A stretch of DNA of 64,000 nt from Streptomyces zhihengii (GTDB lineage: Bacteria > Actinomycetota > Actinomycetes > Streptomycetales > Streptomycetaceae), in NCBI RefSeq assembly GCF_016919245.1, contig NZ_JAFEJA010000002.1, forward strand, positions 1,738,501-1,802,500, given 5' to 3'. How positions within the stretch are numbered: position 1 is the first letter of the stretch; every line of letters begins with the position of its first letter. The position numbers and the translations under genes were made by a program. Shown here one piece after another: positions 42,738 through 51,076 of this stretch. Below the pieces are notes generated by a model that had not been told where the DNA came from, did not search any database, and saw only the letters and a list, made by a program, of their open reading frames with translations.

Positions 42738-44426
42738 ATGCGGCAGCGCAGCGTGCAGGTCATTCGGAATCCTGTCCTGGCCGGTTCGCATCCGGACCCG
42801 TCCGCGCTGCGGGTGGGTGACTGTTTCTACCTGGCGACCTCGACGTTCGAGTGGTACCCCGCCGTGCGGCTGCACCGATCCCGTGACCTGGTGCGGTGGC
42901 GGCCGCTGGGTGGTGCTCTGGACGCCGCACGGCTCCTGGATCTCACCGGGTGCCCCGATTCCGGCGGGGTGTGGGCACCGAACCTCACCTTCACGGACGG
43001 CCTGTTCCACCTGGTCTTCAGCAACGTCTCCACCTATGCGGGAGGCTGCACCGACAGCCCCAACTACCTCTCCACGGCCCCGGGGATCGAGGGTCCCTGG
43101 TCCGATCCGGTGCCGTTGCATGCACGTGGTTTCGACGCGTCCCTCTTCCACGATGGTCCCGACAGCTGGCTGCTGAACCTGGTCCACGACTGGCGGCCGG
43201 GACACGGCGGCTCGGCCGGCCTGGAAGCGACCCGCTACGACCGGTCCGCGCGCCGCCTGGTCGGGGATCCCGTGACTGTCGTGCTGCCGCCGCAGGCCGG
43301 CTGGATCGAGGGGCCCAATCTGTATCGGATCGGCGGCTGGTACTACCTGCTGACCGCCGACGGCGGCACCGGTTACGACCACCAGGTCACCGTGGCCCGC
43401 TCCCGTACTCTCACCGGCCCCTACGAACGTGACCCGCACGGGCCGTTGGTCACCGCCCGTCATCGTCCGGACCTGCCGCTGCAGAAGGCCGGGCACGGCA
43501 GTCTCGTCGAGACCGGCGACGGCGCGTGGTTCCTCGCCTACCTCGTGGCCCGACCCGAGGGCCGCCATGGCCCCTGTGTCCTGGGCCGCGAGACCGCGCT
43601 GGCGTCCGTCACCTGGACCGCCGACGGGTGGCCGCGTGTCCCGGACAGCCTGCCCGCACTCGACGTCGCGGCCCCTGACCTGAGCCCCGGCGACGACGCG
43701 ACCGGTGCCGAGAGCGACGACGCCGACGACTTCGAGCAGCCTGTGCTCGGGCCTCAATGGTCCACCCTGCGGCGTCCCGCGACGGACGATTGGGCCTCCC
43801 TCTCCGCGCGCCCGTCCCATCTGCGCTTGCACGGCGGCCGCTCGCCGCAGAGCCTGACCGGCCCCAGTCTGGTGGCCCGTCGGCTGACGGCGGCGCACGG
43901 CGCGTTCGAGGCGACCATGGAGTACCGGCCGCGGTCCTTCCAGCACCTGGCCGGCATCACCGCGTACTACAACACGCGCAACTGGTACTTCCTGCACGTC
44001 ACCGCGGACGACGAGACGCATGCCGTGCTGCGTGTGGCCGGCTGCGACCGGGGCGTGCTGAGCGTGGACGAGGCCGGGGGAGTACCACTGGGTGACGTGC
44101 GCCGCCTGTCCCTCGGCTTCGACCTGAGCGGACCCGTGCTGCGTTTTCGCTACGCCGTCGACGGCGACTGGTGTCCGATCGGCGTGCCCCTTGACGCCAC
44201 GGTCCTGTCGGACGAGCACGCCGAGGAGTTCGAGCACGGGCAGATCAGGTCTCTCGGCTTCACCGGCGCGTTCGCAGGGATGTGGGCCTGGGATCTCACC
44301 GGAGGCGGCCTGCCCGCCGACTTCGACGAGGCGTCCTGGCGCGCGGCCTGTTGACATCCCGCTGACGTCGCGAGGACGTATTCAGCCGCGCGGCCGTGGC
44401 TGGTCGGAGGGCGACCGGCGATCGGG
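42639..44426 (+). repeat. Long direct repeat, copy 2 (GH43 segment)
   Basis: Second copy of the segment at 2962-4758, same orientation, nine bases shorter because of the in-frame deletion in the gene. The right border at ATCGGG abuts the TnpB fragment directly. Confidence 0.9.
42738..44354 (+). CDS. Glycoside hydrolase family 43, copy 2
   Basis: A 538-residue enzyme almost identical to the one at 3059. All catalytic positions match (GSHPDPS base, WIEGPNLYRI acid). The visible differences are few: HRSRD for HQSRD, YAGGC for YAGGF, YLSTAPG for YLTTAPG, DDETHAV for DDDKHAV, and DDADDFEQ for DDADEADGFEQ, a three-residue deletion in an acidic linker between the two domains. Both copies appear functional. 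High identity over coding and flanking DNA means recent duplication or gene conversion. A gene-dosage benefit on xylan-type substrates is possible. Confidence 0.87.
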   Translation: MRQRSVQVIRNPVLAGSHPDPSALRVGDCFYLATSTFEWYPAVRLHRSRDLVRWRPLGGALDAARLLDLTGCPDSGGVWAPNLTFTDGLFHLVFSNVSTYAGGCTDSPNYLSTAPGIEGPWSDPVPLHARGFDASLFHDGPDSWLLNLVHDWRPGHGGSAGLEATRYDRSARRLVGDPVTVVLPPQAGWIEGPNLYRIGGWYYLLTADGGTGYDHQVTVARSRTLTGPYERDPHGPLVTARHRPDLPLQKAGHGSLVETGDGAWFLAYLVARPEGRHGPCVLGRETALASVTWTADGWPRVPDSLPALDVAAPDLSPGDDATGAESDDADDFEQPVLGPQWSTLRRPATDDWASLSARPSHLRLHGGRSPQSLTGPSLVARRLTAAHGAFEATMEYRPRSFQHLAGITAYYNTRNWYFLHVTADDETHAVLRVAGCDRGVLSVDEAGGVPLGDVRRLSLGFDLSGPVLRFRYAVDGDWCPIGVPLDATVLSDEHAEEFEHGQIRSLGFTGAFAGMWAWDLTGGGLPADFDEASWRAAC

Positions 44427-44429
44427 TAA

Positions 44430-44675
44430 GCCAAGACCTGTTCCGGGTGCGGCGCGGTGATGGCCAAGCTGCCGCTGCTCGTCCGGACCTACGCATGCGA
44501 CGCCTGTGGCCTGGTCATCGACCGGGACGACAGCGCCGCACTCAACCTTGCCGCGCTCGCGGCGGCCTGCACGGCTGGTACCGAGTGGCCGGAGACCAGG
44601 ACAGCGCCCCGGCGGTGTCGAAGCTTAGTGGAGGCGACCAGAAGACCCGCACCACCCGTACCCGCCGCAAGGTGA
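44430..44675 (+). pseudogene. TnpB (IS200/IS605 OrfB) zinc-ribbon fragment
   Basis: The frame encodes KTCSGCGAVMAKLPLLVRTY then ACDACGLVIDRDDSAALNLA, the C-terminal zinc ribbon (CxxC...CxxC) and final RuvC aspartate region of TnpB/OrfB. An in-frame TAA at 44427-44429 lies directly upstream, and the rest of TnpB is missing. The fragment starts within four bases of the end of the GH43 repeat copy 2, so the repeat was probably joined to an IS605-type element. Confidence 0.82.
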
Positions 44676-44902
44676 GTGCGGGGCGGGCAGGGGGCGCACT
44701 CCTGCCGCAGCAGCGGCAGGAGCAAGCGAGAGACCGTACTCAGGCCGAGCCCCGGACACTTTGGTGACCTGACGGACCTTCCGCGCAGAAGTGTCCGCAA
44801 TGCTGAGACCTGACTACGGCCTCCATCGTTATCTAGGGGTCGAAGGCTTTCTGTGCAGTTCAAAGGCATGATCCGTGCTGCAAGCAAGTACGACACGCAG
44901 CC

Positions 44903-44928
44903 GGGAACGGTTCGGTCGAACCGTTCCC
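44903..44928 (-). terminator. Hairpin terminator after the pentapeptide gene
   Basis: Perfect 12-base arms GGGAACGGTTCG and CGAACCGTTCCC with a two-base centre, 29 bases past the stop of the leftward gene. Confidence 0.7.
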
Positions 44929-44956
44929 AGGGCTTCGTCGGCCCGGGGCAGGGCCG

Positions 44957-46810
44957 TCAGCGTTTGACGCGGTTGCGGATGGCGAGGACGGCGAGGCCCA
45001 ACAGGACGGGTTCGGTCAGGCGGGAGGTCATCTCGATGTAGGTGCCGGCGGTGGTCAGGTCCTGGCCGGAGGAACGGAACACCACCGAGTTGAGGGTGAC
45101 GTTCAGAGCCCTTTCAAAGCGCTTGCCGGTGAACCGATTGCCGGTGGAGTTCTGCGGATCGTCCTTGTCGATCTCGAACGTGACCTTGCCCCCGCCGGTC
45201 GGGACGGTGCCGATCGCAGTCTGCTTCGGGGTGTCCTTGGCGAGGCCGAAGGCCATCAGCAAGACGATGGTGAGGAGCATGGCCGCCCCAAGCCACGCCA
45301 GGGCCCGGGATGCGCGCAGTCCGTAGCCGGACAGCGCCCAATACGCGGTCAACAGCCCCAGTTCACTGCGGGGGATGTCGTCGGCGTGGCGGCGCATCTC
45401 CATCTCCCCGTAATAGAAGTCCGCAGCCCCCGGCTCATGCTTGCCGTCCTCGAAAGCCTTGCGCAGAGCCCGGTACACCGGAGCCAGCTGCAGCGGCCCA
45501 GCGCGTCCAGCGCCGAGGACTGCCACGTTCCAGCCCTGCACTGCTCCCGGCTGGCTGGCACGCCAGTGGTGTTCCTCGGCCAGGACGCGGCGCTCGGTGA
45601 AACGCACGGGCGGCCAGCGCCACCACACGGCGGGTGGGGCGGTGTCGAAAGTGCAGGCCCCCTCCAGGCGGAGTTGGTCCAGGTGTACGGTGCCGGCGAA
45701 CAGGCACCCCGACAGATCGAGGTCTGAGAGGACCAGATGAGCTGCGTCCACCCCACGAAGCGACGCCATCCGCACCCTGGGGTCGCGGGGGACCGCCAGG
45801 ATCGGGAAGGGCTCTTCGGCGAGGTGTCGGCCGTTGGCGAGCACGAACGGATCCGGCTCGGCGGCGATTGTGAGGGGGTACTCGAACACCGCATGCGCGA
45901 AGTCCACCGTGGCGTAACGCAGGCGGATCTCCGCTGTCGATGACCAGCGAGTACGACGGCACTCCAGACGGCGCGCAGCGAACGAGAGGGTCACCGGGCC
46001 ACCGAAGGCCGCACCGGACAGCACAACCCGTCCAGTACACGCCAAAGGTCCGAGCTGCTCTGCTGCTACGAAGGTCGTCGACTCGAACCAGGCGTCGCCC
46101 TGGAAGGTCGCCGAGTTGAACCAGGTGTTGCCCTTGAAGGTCGCATCCGTGAACAGGGCGTCGCCCTGGAAGGTGGCCGAGATGAACCTGGCGGTATCCT
46201 TGAAGATCGCCATGAGGAACCCGGCGCCGCCCTCGAAGGTCGCCGAGTCGAACAGGGCGATGCCCTCAAAGGTCGTCAGGCCGAACTCGGCGCGGCTCTC
46301 AAAGGTCGCCGCCTCGAAGGTCGCCGAGCCGAACCCTGCGCTACCCACCTCGAAGGTCGCCTGGTCGAACCCGGCCTGGCCTTTGAAGGTCGCCGATGCG
46401 AAGTTGGCGCTGCTCTTGAAAGTCGCCTGGCCGAACAGGGCATGGTCGCCCGCGAAGATCACCGACTCGAACAAGGCGCAGTCCTCGAATATCACTGACT
46501 CGAACAAGGCGTCGCCCTCGAAGGTGGCCAATTCGAACTTGGTATGGCCGAGGCGGGGGTGCCCAGTTTCAGGGTCGTGGAGGGCGTTGAGGAGAGCATT
46601 GAGAAGGGATTCGGTGAAGTGGGTGCCCCGATGGTCGATGCCGGCGCCGGGAGTCAGGGCGGCCAGGTAGGAGTCGCGGTCGTCGACGGACAGGTGGGCG
46701 AGGCATACGGTGTGGCCGGGGACGTGGATGCCGCGGCAACCAACGGGGTCGGCAGCAGGGTCTGCACCGTGTGCGCAGTGCGGCCAAAGCGGCGGTTCGG
46801 CTGTACTCAT
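44957..46810 (-). CDS. Pentapeptide-repeat membrane protein
   Basis: A 617-residue protein starting at ATG 46810 (MSTAEPPLWPHCAHGADPAA) behind GGAGT. The N-terminal ~70 residues contain CAHG...CRGI...CLAHL, a possible small metal-binding motif. Residues ~100-275 hold about twenty phenylalanine-type pentapeptide repeats (ATFEGDALFESVIF, ATFKGNTWFNSATFQG), predicted to form a square beta-helix. A helical region follows, then two membrane helices near the C-terminus (ALAWLGAAMLLTIVLLMAFG and LTEPVLLGLAVLAI) around a soluble loop. This arrangement resembles pentapeptide proteins fused to an ion-channel-like module. Function unknown. Confidence 0.83.
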   Translation of the reverse strand: MSTAEPPLWPHCAHGADPAADPVGCRGIHVPGHTVCLAHLSVDDRDSYLAALTPGAGIDHRGTHFTESLLNALLNALHDPETGHPRLGHTKFELATFEGDALFESVIFEDCALFESVIFAGDHALFGQATFKSSANFASATFKGQAGFDQATFEVGSAGFGSATFEAATFESRAEFGLTTFEGIALFDSATFEGGAGFLMAIFKDTARFISATFQGDALFTDATFKGNTWFNSATFQGDAWFESTTFVAAEQLGPLACTGRVVLSGAAFGGPVTLSFAARRLECRRTRWSSTAEIRLRYATVDFAHAVFEYPLTIAAEPDPFVLANGRHLAEEPFPILAVPRDPRVRMASLRGVDAAHLVLSDLDLSGCLFAGTVHLDQLRLEGACTFDTAPPAVWWRWPPVRFTERRVLAEEHHWRASQPGAVQGWNVAVLGAGRAGPLQLAPVYRALRKAFEDGKHEPGAADFYYGEMEMRRHADDIPRSELGLLTAYWALSGYGLRASRALAWLGAAMLLTIVLLMAFGLAKDTPKQTAIGTVPTGGGKVTFEIDKDDPQNSTGNRFTGKRFERALNVTLNSVVFRSSGQDLTTAGTYIEMTSRLTEPVLLGLAVLAIRNRVKR

Positions 46811-46952
46811 GGTGCGGCGACTCCACGGTGTCAGGGTGCCTGTATGGACGCCCTGCGGACGGGAACGGTTCAGGCTCGACGGTGACAGGGCAGCATGGGG
46901 GAGGCTCCCACTGCGAAGATGCCGCACGTGCCTGAAGAACCGTAGATATAGG

Positions 46953-47255
46953 TCAGGCACGGAACATCGAGGGCACATGCCTCAAACGCCTGTCGCCCGC
47001 TCGACACCCGAGATAACAGCAACGGTTCTTGGCTGGTGCCCGGTTGAGGTGATGCCGGGCGGCCTCTTCGTCTCCTCGCAGGCGGGCGGCCAGGGCCAGA
47101 CCGGTCTGGGTGCGGGCTTCTCCCCGGGGGGAGGCGCGTTCGGTGCATGTGGTCAGCGCGCGCTGGTACAGCTGCGTCGCCTGTGGGGCGTGACCGTCGG
47201 CGAGTGCTGTTTCGCCGAGCCGTATCAGGATGTCGACGGCCTCAGTCCACAGGTC
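46953..47255 (-). pseudogene. TPR-domain gene fragment
   Basis: Read leftward the frame gives DLWTEAVDILIRLGETALAD, GHAPQATQLYQRALTTCTER and ARTQTGLALAARLRGDEEAA, clear TPR-like helices, then loses coding character before TGA at 46953. An in-frame stop lies just upstream of 47255 and there is no start. It is probably the end of a larger TPR protein or SARP-type regulator. Confidence 0.5.
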
Positions 47256-47289
47256 GGCAGGTCACGACGGGGAGCCGGCGCGCGCGGGC

Positions 47290-48264
47290 TCAGGAGCTTT
47301 CCAAGCTGCAGGGGTGGTCCGCTGCACCTTGCACGGAGGGGATCAGGTCTGCGATGCGTTCGAGCTGGTCGCGTTGGGAGTGCAGGTCCAAGGCACCGAG
47401 GCGGGCGACGATGTGCCGGGCACCGGCGGCGACGTACCGTTCCAGGTGTTCCAGCACTTGGTCCGCGGAGCCGGTGACAACTGCTTGGATTTTTTCCAGC
47501 TGCTCCAGCGGCATGCCGTACGTGCCCTGTGCGTATTCGTTCAGTGCCCGACGGCCGCTCTCGATGTCGTTCTCGATACGTACAGAGACGAATAGCGCGG
47601 GGGTGATGTCCGCGGTCTCGCGTCCTGCTTCGGCCGCTGCTGTGCGGACGGTGCGCAGGCCGGACGCGTAGTCGGCGGGGTCAGGTGGGTAGGGCAGCCA
47701 TCCGTCGTACAGGCGGCCGGTGCGGGCCAGGGCTGCGGGGGCCGCACCGCCAAGCCACATGGGCGGACCGCCGGCTCGGGACGGCCTGGTCGTGAGCGGG
47801 ATGTCATCGAACCTGAAGATCTCGCCGTGGAAGGCCCCGGCGCCGCCCCACAGGGCCCGCCACAGCGCAACAGTCTCGTCCAGGCGGGCGAAGCGCCTTT
47901 CCCATGGCAGCTCTGACAGGGCGTAAAGGGGCCGCCCGAAGCGGCCGGGGAAGCCAGCCCCTACGGTCACAGTGAGCCGGCCACCGGACAGCAGGTCGAG
48001 CGACGCGAGTGCCTGCGCGGCCTGGATCGGTCGACGGAGGAACGGCAGCAGTGCAGCTGTTCCCAGCGTCACGGTCTCGGTCACCGGGGCGAGTGCGGCC
48101 AACATCGTCAGTGCTTCGACGCGCGGGCTGATGAGAGAATCGTTTGCGAAGAGCGAGGAGAACCCCGAGCGTTCGGCGCAGCGACCGAAGGCAATCAGCT
48201 CGCGAGGGTCGTCGGCAGGGCCCCACTGGGCGGTGCCGGTCGGAAGCAGTACACCGATGTCCAT
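47290..48264 (-). CDS. LLM-class F420-dependent oxidoreductase
   Basis: A ~324-residue luciferase-like monooxygenase-fold protein. ATG 48264 (MDIGVLLPTGTAQWGPADDP) begins with the usual first strand; GTG 48276 and TTG 48300 are alternatives. Conserved features are FGRCAERSGFSSLFANDSLI, VTLGTAALLPFLRRPIQAAQ, GGRLTVTVGAGFPGRFGRP and GGPPMWLGGAAPAALARTGR. Actinobacterial members use F420 or FMN to oxidise or reduce organic substrates. The upstream palindrome ATTCCC-N4-GGGAAT (48300-48315) is shared with the divergent regulator gene, which presumably controls it. Confidence 0.9.
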   Translation of the reverse strand: MDIGVLLPTGTAQWGPADDPRELIAFGRCAERSGFSSLFANDSLISPRVEALTMLAALAPVTETVTLGTAALLPFLRRPIQAAQALASLDLLSGGRLTVTVGAGFPGRFGRPLYALSELPWERRFARLDETVALWRALWGGAGAFHGEIFRFDDIPLTTRPSRAGGPPMWLGGAAPAALARTGRLYDGWLPYPPDPADYASGLRTVRTAAAEAGRETADITPALFVSVRIENDIESGRRALNEYAQGTYGMPLEQLEKIQAVVTGSADQVLEHLERYVAAGARHIVARLGALDLHSQRDQLERIADLIPSVQGAADHPCSLESS

Positions 48265-48299
48265 GTCGGTAATGTGCACGGCCGGCAGGAGTGGCGACA

Positions 48300-48315
48300 A
48301 TTCCCTGCGGGGAAT
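48300..48315 (+). promoter_or_regulatory. Palindromic operator, site 1 (ATTCCC-N4-GGGAAT)
   Basis: ATTCCCTGCGGGGAAT lies between the divergent LLM oxidoreductase and MmyB-type regulator genes. The wider context GACAATTCCC...GGGAATGG recurs at 49597-49612. It is probably the binding site of the regulator at 48351. Confidence 0.65.
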
Positions 48316-48350
48316 GGCCTGGGGCCCTCCGCCACCGTTACAACAGGGCC

Positions 48351-49130
48351 GTGGACTTCCCTTGTATGCTTCGTGATCGTCGTACCCGCCGTCATGTCAG
48401 CCAGCTCGACCTGGCGCTGCGAGCGGGCACTACCCAGCGCCACCTCAGTTTCATCGAATCCGGCAGGTCCGTCCCGGGCCGCAACATGGTCGTGCGCCTG
48501 GCCGAGTCGCTGGAGCTGCCGCTGCGGGAGCGCAATGAACTGCTGCTGACCGCCGGGTACGCGCCCGCCTACCCGGAGAGCTCACTGGACGATCCCGTGC
48601 TGGCCCCCGTGCGCACGGCGATCGACAGCATCCTCCGTGGCTATCTTCCCTATCCGGCGCTGGTCGTGGACCGAGGCGGCGACCTAATCACCGCGAACGA
48701 TGCCTTCGACCTGATCACCGAGGGCGCGGCAGACGAACTGGTGGGCCCGGGTACGAACATTTACCGCCTGGCGCTGCATCCCCACGGACTGGCTCCCCGC
48801 ATCCTCAACCTTGCCGAGTGGGCGCGCCACATCCTGGTGCGACTCGTCCATCTGGACGAGTTGCGGACCGAGCTCACCGGATACGTTCCCGACTTGGAGC
48901 CGTCCGCAGGGCAACTCGGCTTCGCAGTGCCGCTGCGACTGCGGTCCCCGTACGGGGAACTCCGCCTGATGACGACGGTGACAACCTTCGCGACCGCTGT
49001 CGACGTGACGCTTGCCGAGCTGAAGCTGGAGGCGTTTTTGCCGGCCGACCCGACGACTGCCGAGGCTCTCTCAGCAGCCGCCGCGGCCGTGGCCTGTTCA
49101 GCCGCCACTCAGGCGCCGGGGAACATGTAG
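48351..49130 (+). CDS. XRE-family regulator with MmyB-like ligand-binding domain
   Basis: A 259-residue regulator. GTG 48351 (VDFPCMLRDRRTRRHVSQLD) is chosen so that the helix-turn-helix is complete; ATG 48366 is an alternative. The HTH is VSQLDLALRAGTTQRHLSFI then ESGRSVPGRNMVVRLAESLE, residues ~16-55. The rest matches the MmyB-like domain: LTAGYAPAYPESSLDDPVLA, YPALVVDRGGDLITANDAFD, NIYRLALHPHGLAPRILNLA. These regulators usually control adjacent oxidoreductase genes. The shared palindromes upstream of three neighbouring genes fit that role. Its end overlaps the SnoaL-like gene end by 22 bases. Confidence 0.88.
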   Translation: MDFPCMLRDRRTRRHVSQLDLALRAGTTQRHLSFIESGRSVPGRNMVVRLAESLELPLRERNELLLTAGYAPAYPESSLDDPVLAPVRTAIDSILRGYLPYPALVVDRGGDLITANDAFDLITEGAADELVGPGTNIYRLALHPHGLAPRILNLAEWARHILVRLVHLDELRTELTGYVPDLEPSAGQLGFAVPLRLRSPYGELRLMTTVTTFATAVDVTLAELKLEAFLPADPTTAEALSAAAAAVACSAATQAPGNM

Positions 49131-49531
49131 TCCACCTTGATGAGGCCGTCGTCGTCGAGTACGAGGAGGTCTGAACCACCACCCACCACGTCGCCAGTCG
49201 CGGTGGACACCGTGTCCCAGCCTATCCTGACCACGTCATTGAGACGTGTCGCACCCGGCCGCGCCCGGAACGCGAATCCCTGTTTCTCGACGAACCGCTC
49301 GTAGCTTCGCCCTACTCGGGTCTCGATGGCGTCGTGTCCCTGTGCCTCCAGAGTCGGGTGGTCGAAGCCGAGGGCCGCGGCGGCTTCCCGAATCGCCGCG
49401 GGCGGGTGAAGGATGTGAGTGCCGTCCTCGGCCCAGAGTCCCTCGATGGCAGCGCGGCGCTCCGCAGCCTCGGGTGCATTCCACTGCGCCATGTATCGCT
49501 CGGCCAACTGTTGCGGGTCGATCTCGACCAC
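49109..49531 (-). CDS. SnoaL-like/NTF2-fold small protein
   Basis: A 140-residue single-domain protein starting at GTG 49531 behind AGGAG. The NTF2-like signature is visible: LAERYMAQWNAPEAAERRAA, IEGLWAEDGTHILHPPA near the N-terminus and SDLLVLDDDGLIKVDYMFPG at the end. Such proteins are cone-shaped hydrolases, isomerases or binding proteins; the reaction is not assignable. It converges on the regulator gene, overlapping its end, and has its own copy of the ATTCCC palindrome 66 bases upstream, so it is probably part of the same regulon. Confidence 0.85.
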   Translation of the reverse strand: MVEIDPQQLAERYMAQWNAPEAAERRAAIEGLWAEDGTHILHPPAAIREAAAALGFDHPTLEAQGHDAIETRVGRSYERFVEKQGFAFRARPGATRLNDVVRIGWDTVSTATGDVVGGGSDLLVLDDDGLIKVDYMFPGA

Positions 49532-49596
49532 CTTTGTCTCCTCGCCTGGACGGGTTCATTCGGAACAGATCCTGCGGGGCGCGGTGGAGACCGACA

Positions 49597-49612
49597 ATTC
49601 CCTCTAGGGAAT
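49597..49612 (-). promoter_or_regulatory. Palindromic operator, site 2 (ATTCCC-N4-GGGAAT)
   Basis: ATTCCCTCTAGGGAAT is an exact palindrome and repeats site 1 including the flanking GACA and GG. It is upstream of the leftward SnoaL-like gene. Confidence 0.65.
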
Positions 49613-49719
49613 GGGACTTTCTTTCTCAACGACGCCAGCGGCCATATGCGGGGGCACCTGGTGCACACCCCGCTCCCACCGCCGTCGACCGGGCGCGGGG
49701 TCTCAAAGGCCTGACGCCT

Positions 49720-50112
49720 ATGTCGAACCGTGATCCCGGTCGGCACCCGTCACGGACCATGCCCGGCGGTGTCCTCTGGCGGTCCGACTGGCCGGTGATG
49801 CCCTCGTTGCTGCGGATCTACGTTCCCGACGCGGATGCCGCCGTGGCCGCGGCCGTCGCACACGGGGCGCAGGTGGTCACCGAGGTGTCCGACAGTGCGT
49901 GGGGGGATCGTGGGGGCCGGGTGCGGGATCCGCTCGGCAACATCTGGTGGGTGGTGAGCCGGGTCGAGGACGTCGCACCCGACCTGGCCTGGGAGCGCAT
50001 GGCCGAGCCGAAGTATGCCGAGGCGATGCGCGTGGCTCAGGAGACGCTGGACGCCGAGCTGAGCGGCCGGGACGCGGGAGTGGCGAGCCCCCCGCTGCGT
50101 CCGAACCCCTGA
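49720..50112 (+). pseudogene. Truncated VOC-family gene copy
   Basis: From about 49781 this matches the full-length VOC gene at 16317-16841 almost exactly (DWPVMPSLLRIYVPDADAAV and RVRDPLGNIWWVVSRVED), including the same C-terminus, but the first ~60 codons are missing. Upstream sequence resembling the region before the intact gene is joined directly to codon ~61. An ATG at 49720 keeps the frame open, giving a possible 130-residue product, but it has no ribosome site and lacks half of the VOC fold. Confidence 0.8.
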
Positions 50113-50200
50113 GCGGCGCTGGGAGTTGGCTGCGGGACGAAGACGACCCGGCGGCGACGAGCACCGAGGAACGCCATGCCGGCCCGGCCGGCCCGCCAGG

Positions 50201-50743
50201 TCAGGAACCGAGGTACCGCTCCGCCGGGGGAACGGCCACTGCATCCACGGGCAGTTCGATGCTGAAGGTCACCCGGTCGAGCCCGGGGCCGTCGTAGTCC
50301 GGCTTCACGGCTGAGGCGGTGAAGCCGAGCCGGACGTGAAACGCCTGCGATGAGCTGTTCTCAGGACTGGTGACGCAGCGCACGTGGTGGCGCCCGTAGG
50401 ACTGGGCAATCGCGAAGAACGCCTGGTAAAGGGCGCGTCCGACACCCTGTCCGTGCAGCGCCGGGTCGACGCCGGCGAAGTGCACGTATGCGGTCCCGGG
50501 TTCTGTCTGGGACAGGAAGCCGATCAGGAAGGCGGCGATCTCGCCGTCACGTTCGACCACGAAGCTGGTGGTGGTGAAGTGGTCGAAGTAGAGCCGGGGC
50601 AGCAGCAAGGCGCGCTCCGTCGACCCCGCCTGCCCTTTGAGGCCGCCCCACCACCTGTCCAGCACGGCAAGCACGGGGAGATGGTCCTCGTCCATGAGGT
50701 GCCGGGCTGTCAGGCCGGGGGGAAGATCAGCGATCATTCGCAT
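50201..50743 (-). CDS. GNAT-family N-acetyltransferase
   Basis: A ~180-residue acetyltransferase. ATG 50743 (MRMIADLPPGLTARHLMDED) or ATG 50737 is the start. The acetyl-CoA motif is VHFAGVDPALHGQGVGRALY (Q/RxxGxG/A), preceded by the central strands FVVERDGEIAAFLIGFLSQT and followed by VRCVTSPENSSSQAFHVRLG. The Asn-Ser-Ser-Ser-Gln-AFHVRLGF segment is the usual motif B. The substrate amine is unknown. It is a single gene, with no partner and no visible regulator. Confidence 0.9.
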   Translation of the reverse strand: MRMIADLPPGLTARHLMDEDHLPVLAVLDRWWGGLKGQAGSTERALLLPRLYFDHFTTTSFVVERDGEIAAFLIGFLSQTEPGTAYVHFAGVDPALHGQGVGRALYQAFFAIAQSYGRHHVRCVTSPENSSSQAFHVRLGFTASAVKPDYDGPGLDRVTFSIELPVDAVAVPPAERYLGS

Positions 50744-51076
50744 AGTCTGCCATCCAGCGCGCGGCGCACCGCGGTCGTTCTCGAGTGTGCTCGGCGGCCG
50801 AGACGCGCACGGCGGGCGTGTAGCTGAGGCCGGTTCCGGTGCCTGGCGAAAAACGTGCGCGAGGCGGATCCGCTTATGACGGAAGGTACCGCGGTCGGCC
50901 GAGGACATCGTTGCTGCGCTCGACGAGCGGACCGTAACCGTTCCAGACACACGGACGGCCGCGCTGATCGCTCCATCGATCATGCACAGCTGCACTGACA
51001 GTGACACGAAACCGTACACCAGGCCTGCCTCGGTGACTTCTCGGGTTGATGCGGGTGGTGTAGCACGATCGCGCGC
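50744..51076. other. Intergenic region, no gene seen
   Basis: Divergent gap upstream of the GNAT gene and of the broken DUF4265-like gene. No gene or clear motif is seen. Confidence 0.4.

Noticed and set aside
44754..44790. GGACACTT...AAGTGTCC inverted repeat near the TnpB fragment as an IS end
   Set aside because: Eight-base arms with no transposase belonging to it; could be chance.
46066..46530. Periodic DNA repeats as a tandem repeat or CRISPR
   Set aside because: The periodicity (GTCGCC..GAAGGTCGCC) is that of codons for pentapeptide repeats within the leftward gene.
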